Positions 1 to 4,831 of a DNA stretch of 11,486 nucleotides are shown in pieces. The stretch lies in NCBI GenBank assembly GCA_023388235.1, contig JAEWGQ010000274.1, forward strand, positions 1-11,486. Reading direction: 5' to 3'. Origin of the DNA: Actinomycetes bacterium. Lineage in GTDB: Bacteria > Actinomycetota > Actinomycetes > Actinomycetales > Cellulomonadaceae. Made by a program: the position numbers and the translations under genes. Under the pieces are notes generated by a model that did not search any database, was not told where the DNA came from, and saw only the letters and a list, made by a program, of their open reading frames with translations. Every line of letters starts with the position of its first letter. Position 1 is the stretch's first letter.

Positions 1-303
1 GGTCGGCGCGGGCCGCGCGTCGGCGGTGGTCAGGGGCGCGAGCGCGTCCGCGGGCGCGGGGGCGAGCTCGGTGAGCATCGTGACGTTCTGCTCGCCGTAC
101 CCGAGCAGCAGCCGCCGGTTGCCGACCGCGACGACCGCGACGCCGGCGTGCCGGCCGAGCGCCTGCCGGCCGACCACCTCGACGGTCGGCCCGGCCGCAC
201 GGCGCTGCTTGCCCCACCCGGCGCGGCGCGCGAGGACCCAGATGAGCCCGATCACGCACGCCAGCGCCAGGAGGACGCGCAGCCCCAGGACGACGGAGTC
301 CAT
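1..303 (-). CDS. fliO: Flagellar export-apparatus protein FliO/FliZ (partial, N-terminal 101 residues)
   Basis: Reading the minus strand from an ATG at 303 gives 101 uninterrupted codons that run off the left edge, so the C-terminus is missing. The protein begins MDSVVLGLRVLLALACVIGL: one N-terminal membrane segment (about residues 5-24) followed by a basic stretch (ARRAGWGKQRR). A small beta-rich cytoplasmic domain follows, containing VEVVGRQALGRHAGVAVV and then NRRLLLGYGEQNVTMLTEL. The pattern of one membrane helix plus a 'GR..LG....v.vv.v..r.lLlG...qnv..L.el' domain is the FliO/FliZ family signature. FliO helps assemble the FliP-FliQ-FliR export gate in the membrane. Its ATG overlaps the fliN stop codon (ATGA), so the two are translationally coupled. 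fliP would be expected next, beyond the edge. Family assignment rests on sequence pattern and position together. Confidence 0.85.
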   Translation of the reverse strand, partial: MDSVVLGLRVLLALACVIGLIWVLARRAGWGKQRRAAGPTVEVVGRQALGRHAGVAVVAVGNRRLLLGYGEQNVTMLTELAPAPADALAPLTTADARPAPT

Positions 304-1007
304 CAGAGCGAGCCGTCCTCACCGCGCGCGATCTCGGTGATGCGGATGCCGAACTCCTCGTCGATCACGACGACCTCGCCGCGGGCGATGAGCCGGCCGT
401 TGACCATGACGTCCGCGGGGCTGCCGGCGGCGCGGTCGAGCTCCAGCACGGCGCCGGGGGTCAGCTCGAGCACCTGGCGGACCGGCAGCTTGGTGCGGCC
501 GAGCTCGGCGGTGAGGGTCATCTCGACGTCGTAGAGCACGTTGAGGCTGGCGCGCTGCGTGGGGACGCCGGGGGTCGGCGTCGGCTCGGAGCGCAGCCGC
601 AGGCCGAACCAGGCCTGCACGCCCTCGTCCGTGGTGAGCGCGACCAGGTGCGCGTCGGCGGGCAGCGCGGTGGCGACCGGCTCGGTGCGGGCGGCCTCGA
701 GCACGCCGGCGCCGAGCTCGGCGACCGCGGCCTCCAGCGCCGGCCGCAGGGCCGCCGCGAGGTCCAGCGGGCTGCCGTCGGGGGCGCCGGCGGCGAGCGC
801 CTCGCGCACCGCGGCGTCGGCGACGAGCACCACGTCCGCGCTGCTGGGGCCGACGAACGAGGCGACGACGGCGAGCGCCTCCGGGTCCGGCCGCTGCCCG
901 GCGGGGGCGGGCGCGGGGACGAGGGGGGCGACCGCCGGGAGCAGGCGGGCGGCGGCCGCGGCGGCGGCGAGCGCGACGGCGGCGTCCGTGGTCTCGGTGG
1001 TGTTCAT
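303..1007 (-). CDS. fliN: Flagellar motor switch protein FliN, long form with extra N-terminal domain
   Basis: The protein has 234 residues. The C-terminal part (about 155-226) is a clear SpoA/FliN domain: LNVLYDVEMTLTAELGRTKL, then PVRQVLELTPGAVLELDRAAG, VMVNGRLIARGEVVVIDEEF and GIRITEI. This domain forms the base of the cytoplasmic C-ring and docks the export ATPase through FliH. It is preceded by an Ala/Pro-rich N-terminus and a globular stretch (about 40-140) that is absent from short FliN proteins such as the 137-residue enterobacterial one. The layout recalls FliY, but I see no clear CheC/FliY phosphatase signature. The ATG at 1007 overlaps the fliM stop as ATGA, and its own TGA overlaps the fliO start the same way. 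This gives a tightly coupled fliM-fliN-fliO unit. The function is certain; the role of the extra domain is not. Confidence 0.93.
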   Translation of the reverse strand: MNTTETTDAAVALAAAAAAARLLPAVAPLVPAPAPAGQRPDPEALAVVASFVGPSSADVVLVADAAVREALAAGAPDGSPLDLAAALRPALEAAVAELGAGVLEAARTEPVATALPADAHLVALTTDEGVQAWFGLRLRSEPTPTPGVPTQRASLNVLYDVEMTLTAELGRTKLPVRQVLELTPGAVLELDRAAGSPADVMVNGRLIARGEVVVIDEEFGIRITEIARGEDGSL

Positions 1008-1942
1008 CAGTGCTTCTCCTCGACGGTGACGACCATGCAGGCGAGTCGGGAACCGTTGTTCCCCGCGGCGGCTCGCGCGAGCACGACGCCGTCCACCACC
1101 ACGTCGAGCGGCTGGGACGACGGGTGGGACAGGGGGACGACGTCGCCGACCGCGAGGCCGACCACGTCGCGGGGGCGGACCACGACCGGCGCGAACCGGA
1201 CGGCGATCTCGACGGGCACGTCCTCGACGGCCGCCTCGAGGTCGGCCACCGCGGCCTCGTGGGCGCGCTGGTCCTCGGACGACCGGCCGGTGGTGCCGTC
1301 GGCCTGGCGGACCGCGCCGAGCAGCAGCTCCGCGGGGAACATCACCGTCGCGAGGTCCTCGCGCTCGCCGACCCGCATCTGGAACGTCGCGACCAGCACC
1401 GCCTCGGAGGCCGGCACGGCCTGCACGAACTGCGGGTTGTACTGGACGGACCGGAAGGTCACGTCGAGCGGCGCGAGCGCGGAGAACGCGTAGCCGAGGT
1501 CGCCGAGCGCCGCCTGCATGACCCCGCGCAGCAGGGTGAGCTCGATCTCGGTGAGCTCGCGGTCCTCGCGGGCGTCACCGGTGCCGGGGCCGCCGAGCAG
1601 GAAGTCGATCCACACCATCGCGGTGTGCACGGGCACCTGCACGACGGCGGTCTGCCGCGTCTGCTCGATCGTGCACAGCATCATCGCCGTGGTGCCGGGG
1701 AGCGTCCGGACGTACTCGTCGTACGAGGTCAGGCTCAGCCCGTCGAGCGTGACCTGCGCCATCGCCCGCAGGCGCGCCGTCAGCTGGTTGCCCCACTGCC
1801 GCGCGAACGTCTCGAACGCCATCTCGAGCACGCGGGCGTGCTCGCGCGCCATGGTCATGGGGCGCCGGAAGTCGTAGGGCTCGGGGACCTGCGTCCGCCG
1901 GCGCGAGCGCGCGGGGGCCTGACCCTGGGTGTGGACCGTCAC
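1007..1942 (-). CDS. fliM: Flagellar motor switch protein FliM
   Basis: FliM is the middle layer of the C-ring that reverses flagellar rotation. From the GTG at 1942 it has 311 residues. Family landmarks are YDFRRP (23-28), REHARVLEMAFETFARQWG, the GGPGTG loop (117-122) and ELTEIELTLLRGVM (129-142), the FliM CheC-like core. The C-terminal SpoA domain (about 240-308) holds DVPVEIAVRFAPVVVRPRDV and GDVVPL. The open frame extends to an ATG at 1954, but that codon lies inside the -10 element of the promoter at 1953-1978 and has no Shine-Dalgarno sequence. GTG at 1942 follows an AGGG and would lie almost at the predicted transcript start, so I prefer it. The N-terminus lacks the LSQ.EIDALL-type CheY-P-binding helix of most FliM proteins. 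Stop overlaps the fliN ATG. Function is certain; the start is likely. Confidence 0.93.
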   Translation of the reverse strand: MTVHTQGQAPARSRRRTQVPEPYDFRRPMTMAREHARVLEMAFETFARQWGNQLTARLRAMAQVTLDGLSLTSYDEYVRTLPGTTAMMLCTIEQTRQTAVVQVPVHTAMVWIDFLLGGPGTGDAREDRELTEIELTLLRGVMQAALGDLGYAFSALAPLDVTFRSVQYNPQFVQAVPASEAVLVATFQMRVGEREDLATVMFPAELLLGAVRQADGTTGRSSEDQRAHEAAVADLEAAVEDVPVEIAVRFAPVVVRPRDVVGLAVGDVVPLSHPSSQPLDVVVDGVVLARAAAGNNGSRLACMVVTVEEKH

Positions 1943-1952
1943 GCCCACCCTC

Positions 1953-1978
1953 ATCGGCGCGCAACCGGGTGATGTGAG
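1953..1978 (-). promoter_or_regulatory. Sigma-28-like (FliA/SigD/WhiG) promoter of fliM
   Basis: On the minus strand, CTCA (1975-1978) is followed by 16 bases and GCCGAT (1953-1958), continuing as GCCGATGA. This matches the sigma-28 family consensus (TAAA-N15-GCCGATAA), especially in the -10 element, with a C in place of A at the usual -35. The same CTCA-N16-GCCGAT arrangement recurs upstream of flbD. Transcription would start around 1943-1946, at or just before the GTG of fliM at 1942, giving a leaderless or nearly leaderless mRNA. The site sits in the only sizeable gap of the motA-to-fliO run. The call is by pattern; no start site is measured. Confidence 0.65.
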
Positions 1979-2105
1979 GGGTCGGTCCCGGAACTTCCTC
2001 CGCCCTCGGCCCCTCGTGGGCCGGCCTGCTGCGGAGCGATGTGGCGCCCTCCCTGGCGCCGTGGTTCACCGGGCCCGGCGGGGTGCCGGGGGCCGGTCGG
2101 AGGGG

Positions 2106-2123
2106 CCGCGCGTCGCCGCGCGG
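2106..2123 (-). terminator. GNRA-loop hairpin just downstream of fliL
   Basis: Four bases after the fliL stop codon, the minus strand reads CCGCGCG-GCGA-CGCGCGG: a perfect 7-bp all-GC stem closed by a GNRA-type GCGA tetraloop. No U-run follows, so it is either a U-less intrinsic terminator, as is common in high-GC actinobacteria, or a 3'-end stabiliser or processing signal for the flbD-fliL message. The rest of the 1979-2127 gap holds no gene. It has two weaker dyads, CGGCCC-CTCGT-GGGCCG (2007-2023) and GGCGCC-CTCCCT-GGCGCC (2043-2060), and a CCGGGCCCGG palindrome (2069-2078). Any of these could add to pausing or termination ahead of the fliM promoter. Confidence 0.5.
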
Positions 2124-2127
2124 GACC

Positions 2128-2649
2128 TCACTGCGTGACGTAGTTCGTCAGGTAGAGGTCCATCACCTCGCCCTCGTAGAGCTCCTCGACCTGCTGCAGC
2201 AGCTCCGTCTTGAGCTGCTCGCGGGTCGCGGGGTCGCTGACCTCCGACACGGACCGGCCGGAGAACAGCGCGATCGCGGCGTCCACGGCCTTGCCGGTGT
2301 CCGGGGTCTCCTCGCCGACGTCCGCGGTGAGCTGCAGGTCGAAGCCGAGGCGGAGGTAGTGGCCCTCGGCCAGGTTCAGGCTGATCGGCTCCACGGCCAC
2401 CACGGCGCCCGGGACCGGAGCGGGCTCGGCCGCGGGCTCCGCCTCGCCGCCGCCCTTGAGCAGGAAGAAGTACGCCGCCGCGCCGCCGAGGACCAGCACG
2501 ACGCCGATCACGAGGAACAGCAGCTTCTTCTTGCCCTTCTTCGGCGGGGTCTCGGCCTCCGCCGCGGCGGGGGTCTGGCCCGCCCCGCCGATCTTCTGGC
2601 CGCCGCCGATCTTCTGGCCGCCGCCGATCACTCGCTGCTCGATGGGCAT
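2128..2649 (-). CDS. fliL: Flagellar basal-body-associated protein FliL
   Basis: The protein has 173 residues. FliL is a single-pass membrane protein that rings the MotA/MotB stator and supports torque under load. The N-terminus contains a glycine-rich tandem repeat (IGGGQK units, about residues 7-22), then a Pro/Ala segment and a lysine cluster PPKKGKKK. One strong membrane helix follows (about 42-64, LLFLVIGVVLVLGGAAAYFF). The periplasmic-type FliL domain runs from about 85: VVAVEPISLNLAEGHYLRLG, then FDLQLTADV, and the typical C-terminal LKTELLQQVEELY. The ending EGEVMDLYLTNYVTQ resembles the family's 'v..vy.tdfv.q' finish. It starts 5 bases after the motB stop, behind a purine-rich GGGAGGGTAGGGG. 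A hairpin follows its stop. Cytosolic tails longer than about 20 residues are not usual for FliL. Confidence 0.93.
   Translation of the reverse strand: MPIEQRVIGGGQKIGGGQKIGGAGQTPAAAEAETPPKKGKKKLLFLVIGVVLVLGGAAAYFFLLKGGGEAEPAAEPAPVPGAVVAVEPISLNLAEGHYLRLGFDLQLTADVGEETPDTGKAVDAAIALFSGRSVSEVSDPATREQLKTELLQQVEELYEGEVMDLYLTNYVTQ
2585..2629 (-). repeat. 18-bp in-frame tandem repeat in fliL (2.5 copies)
   Basis: Two perfect adjacent copies of the 18-bp unit CCGCCGATCTTCTGGCCG (plus-strand reading; 2585-2602 and 2603-2620) are followed by a 9-bp half copy (2621-2629). The unit is a multiple of three and encodes a 6-residue period, giving IGGGQKIGGGQKIGG in the cytosolic tail of FliL. Exact nucleotide identity, including third codon positions, points to recent slippage or duplication rather than long-term protein selection. 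Copy number may vary between strains without breaking the frame. Confidence 0.9.
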
Positions 2650-2654
2650 CGCCC

Positions 2655-3578
2655 CTACCCTCCCGTCGCTGTTCCGGCTGCCACGGCGGGCAGCAGGGCG
2701 CGGACCGCTTCCGGTGCCACGCTCAGGATCACCATGTCGACCCGCCGGTTGGCGGTCATGGCGTCGGCACCCGTCCCCTGCACGAGGGGGCGGGTGTCGC
2801 CGTAGCCCACCGCCTGGATGCGGGTGCCCGGCATGCCGTCCTTCTCCACCAGGTGCCGCAGCACCTGGGTCGCCCGGTCCGACGACAGCTCCCAGTTGGT
2901 CGCGTACCGCCCGGACACCGGGACCGTGTTCGCGTGCCCCTCCACCGACACCGGCTCCTGCAGGGCCAGCAGCGTGGGGGCCGCGAGGTCGAGCACCTGG
3001 ACCGCGGTCGGCGTCAGCTCGGCCGCGCCCTGCGCGAAGAACACGTCGTCGGCCACCAGGCCGAGCACCAGGCCGCGCTCGTCCATCCGGAACCGCACGG
3101 CGTCCTGCAGGCCGGCCGTGCTGAGCGCGTCGAGGATGTGCTGGCGGACCTCGTCGAGGTGCGAGGCCTCGGCCTGCGCGGCCGCGAGCGTCGCGGCGTC
3201 GACCTGCGCCGGGTCCTTCTGGGTCGCGGGCGCCGGGTCCGTGGCCTGCAGGCCCAGCCCCTCGTCCGCGTCCACGATGCCGGCGGTGCCGGAGTCCGGC
3301 TGCTGCTCGCTGCCGGGCGTCAGGCCGTCCATCGTCCCGTCGCTGCCGTCGAGCACCGACTGGTTGACGGACCCGTCACCGAACCCCGCCGCGAGCGACG
3401 CCTTGAGCTGGACGTACTTCTCCTGGTCCACCTGGCTGATCGCGAACAGCACGATGAACAGCGCCATGAGGACCGTGATCATGTCGGAGTACGACACGAG
3501 CCAGCGCTCGTGGTTCACGTGCTCCTCGTCGTGCCCCCCGCCGCGGCGGCCGCGCCCGCGCCCGCCGTGCCCGCTCAC
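2655..3578 (-). CDS. motB: Flagellar stator protein MotB
   Basis: The protein has 307 residues and forms the peptidoglycan-anchored half of the proton-driven stator. A basic Gly/Arg-rich N-terminus leads to HERWLVSYSDMITVLMALF. The proton-carrying aspartate falls at D32, the same number as in E. coli MotB, at the start of the single membrane helix (about 33-49). A linker rich in D/Q/A (about 55-165) includes the plug and hinge region. The OmpA-like domain follows (about 165-286): FFAQGAAELTP, VEGHANTVPV, TNWELSSDRATQVL, VGYGDTRPL and NRRVDMVIL. In the second of these the usual GHTD is GHAN, so the aspartate that contacts peptidoglycan in the family is Asn217. The partner arginine (R235) is kept. 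GTG start overlaps the motA stop (GTGA), so the two subunits are coupled. Confidence 0.96.
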   Translation of the reverse strand: MSGHGGRGRGRRGGGHDEEHVNHERWLVSYSDMITVLMALFIVLFAISQVDQEKYVQLKASLAAGFGDGSVNQSVLDGSDGTMDGLTPGSEQQPDSGTAGIVDADEGLGLQATDPAPATQKDPAQVDAATLAAAQAEASHLDEVRQHILDALSTAGLQDAVRFRMDERGLVLGLVADDVFFAQGAAELTPTAVQVLDLAAPTLLALQEPVSVEGHANTVPVSGRYATNWELSSDRATQVLRHLVEKDGMPGTRIQAVGYGDTRPLVQGTGADAMTANRRVDMVILSVAPEAVRALLPAVAAGTATGG

Positions 3579-4342
3579 GCGGCCTCCTTGGCGGCGGGCG
3601 CGTCGGGCAGCAGGCTCCGCAGCCGCTCACCGACCAGGCGCGGGTTCGCGCCGGCCTGCACCGCCAGCAGCCCCTCGAGGGTCACCTCCATCTGGGCGCA
3701 CTCCAGGTCCGAGAACCGCTTGATGCGCGTGCCCAGCGGCAGCCAGACCACGTTGGCGGACAGGATGCCCCAGAGGGTCGCGACGAACGCCGCGGCGATC
3801 GAGTGGCCCAGCGACGACGGGTCCGACAGGTTCTCGAGCACGTGCACCAGCGAGATGACGGTGCCGATGATGCCGATCGTCGGCGCGTAGCCGCCCATGT
3901 CCGCGAAGTACTTCGAGTGGACCTTCTCGCGCGTCCGCTTGGTGGCGATCTTGTCCTCGAGGATCATCCGCAGGTCGTCGGGGTCGGTGCCGTCGATCGC
4001 GGCCTGCAGGCCCCCGCGCAGGAACGGGTCGTCGATGTCCTTGGCGGCGTCCTCCAGGGCCAGCAGGCCCTCGCGGCGCGCCCGGTCCGCGAGCTCGACG
4101 AGCGTGTCCACGGTGCTCGTCGGGTCCGGCACCTTGTTCATCAGCGCGCGCGGCACCGCCTTGAACGACTCGAGGACGTCCTTGATCGTGTGCCCGGCGA
4201 TGCCGACGCCGATCGTGCCGACCCACACCAGCAGCAGCGGTGCGGGCAGGAAGATCGACATCGGGTCGGCACCCTCCATGATGAGGGCGCCGAAGATCGC
4301 GCCGAAGGCGACGACCAGCCCGATGAAGCCGGCGGGGTCCAT
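3575..4342 (-). CDS. motA: Flagellar stator protein MotA
   Basis: The protein has 255 residues with four membrane helices (about 6-22, 33-50, 153-170 and 181-204) and a large cytoplasmic loop that presses on FliG. The loop carries the family motif RARREGLLALE (87-97), which holds the conserved charged residues that act on FliG. It also has FLRGGLQAAIDGTDPDDLR, typical of MotA/PomA. Helix 3 begins GGYAPTIGIIGTV, with Pro154 in the place of the key E. coli Pro173. Helix 4 ends VVWLPLGTRIK, with Pro202 in the place of Pro222. The ATG overlaps the flbD stop (ATGA), and the stop overlaps the motB GTG. Together with MotB (Asp32) it would make a proton-type channel. Complete and ordinary in length. 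Confidence 0.97.
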   Translation of the reverse strand: MDPAGFIGLVVAFGAIFGALIMEGADPMSIFLPAPLLLVWVGTIGVGIAGHTIKDVLESFKAVPRALMNKVPDPTSTVDTLVELADRARREGLLALEDAAKDIDDPFLRGGLQAAIDGTDPDDLRMILEDKIATKRTREKVHSKYFADMGGYAPTIGIIGTVISLVHVLENLSDPSSLGHSIAAAFVATLWGILSANVVWLPLGTRIKRFSDLECAQMEVTLEGLLAVQAGANPRLVGERLRSLLPDAPAAKEAA

Positions 4343-4665
4343 CAGCGGCTCCTCGGTCGCAGGGGGACGGGGTCGGCGAGCGGGGCGTCGCCGTCGTCGT
4401 CCGCCTCGCCGGCGTCCGCGCCCTCGGGGGCGTCGCGGACCAGCTCGACGGCCGGTGACGGGGCGGCCTGGATCTCCTGGGCGCGGGCCAGGAGCTGCGC
4501 GCGGTGCTCGTTGACCCGCGCGATGACGTCGGCCATCGACTCCCGGACGATGTACTTCGTCCCGTCGATGAGCGTCAGGATGGTGTCGGGAGCGCTGTCG
4601 ACGCGCTGGAGCAGGTCGGGGTTGACCCCGAACTGGGCCCCGTTCAGGCGCGTCACGATGATCAC
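4342..4665 (-). CDS. flbD: Flagellar FlbD-family protein with acidic C-terminal extension
   Basis: The protein has 107 residues from a GTG at 4665. The open frame runs further upstream, but the conserved protein begins exactly here: MIIVTRLNGAQFGVNPDLLQ, then RVDSAPDTILTLIDGTKYIV and RESMADVIARV. This is the classic FlbD/SwrD pattern 'I.vTRLNG..f.lNPdLie.ie.tPDT.itL.dG.kyvV.Es'. In Bacillus the homologue SwrD is reported to support flagellar power, consistent with its place just before motA. An AGGGACGGGAC purine run precedes the start. Most FlbD proteins stop near residue 60-75. This one continues with a proline-, aspartate- and glutamate-rich tail (about 68-107, including GEADDDGDAPLADP) that looks disordered. 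It is the first flagellar gene after the inserted cassette and has its own sigma-28-like promoter. Stop overlaps the motA start. Confidence 0.92.
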   Translation of the reverse strand: MIIVTRLNGAQFGVNPDLLQRVDSAPDTILTLIDGTKYIVRESMADVIARVNEHRAQLLARAQEIQAAPSPAVELVRDAPEGADAGEADDDGDAPLADPVPLRPRSR

Positions 4666-4741
4666 AGCGGTGTCCCGTCCCTGGTCGTGCGTGTGCGGCG
4701 TGCGCCGCGGCGGCCCATCCGTGTGCCGCTCACCCCTGACC

Positions 4742-4767
4742 ATCGGCCGGGGCCCCGGGGCGCTGAG
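4742..4767 (-). promoter_or_regulatory. Sigma-28-like promoter of flbD-motA-motB-fliL
   Basis: On the minus strand, CTCA (4764-4767), a 16-base spacer and GCCGAT (4742-4747) give the same architecture as the fliM promoter, including the preceding CC (CCCTCA) and the following G. Transcription would begin near 4735, leaving a leader of about 70 bases before the flbD GTG. The spacer contains a perfect 12-bp palindrome, CCGGGGCCCCGG (4747-4758). The leader contains a small hairpin, GCGGC-GTGC-GCCGC (4696-4709). This promoter would be needed because the plus-strand cassette cuts flbD off from flgE and the upstream operon. Confidence 0.65.
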
Positions 4768-4793
4768 GGAAATGTCGGACTCCACCCGCCCCC

Positions 4794-4824
4794 TTGACGC
4801 GCCGCGCCCCCGGCGCCCTACGGT
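4794..4824 (+). promoter_or_regulatory. Housekeeping-type promoter of the araC-like gene, leaderless
   Basis: TTGACG (4794-4799) and TACGGT (4819-4824; TAnnnT) are separated by 19 bases, a reasonable actinobacterial vegetative promoter with a slightly long spacer. The transcript would start around 4831-4832, which coincides with the GTG at 4832. No Shine-Dalgarno sequence precedes that GTG. Both facts point to a leaderless message, which is common in actinobacteria. The site stands back to back with the flbD promoter, so the 4666-4831 gap is a divergent promoter region. Confidence 0.6.
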
Positions 4825-4831
4825 GACCGGC

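Noticed and set aside
2043..2078. GGCGCC and CCGGGCCCGG dyads in the fliL-fliM gap as specific operators
   Set aside because: Short all-GC palindromes are expected by chance in such DNA. Nothing ties them to a known binding protein, so they are mentioned only as possible structure.
2587..2628. Plus-strand GCCGAT copies that look like repeated sigma-28 -10 elements
   Set aside because: They are part of the fliL coding repeat on the opposite strand, point away from any gene start on that strand, and lack a CTCA or TAAA element at the right distance.
3803..4831. A long plus-strand open frame continuous with the AraC-type regulator, suggesting a 684-residue protein
   Set aside because: The added part lies antisense to motA and flbD, is Arg/Gly/Ala-rich like other GC-skewed shadow frames, and has no domain pattern. 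The regulator domain begins at about 4832, directly after a promoter.
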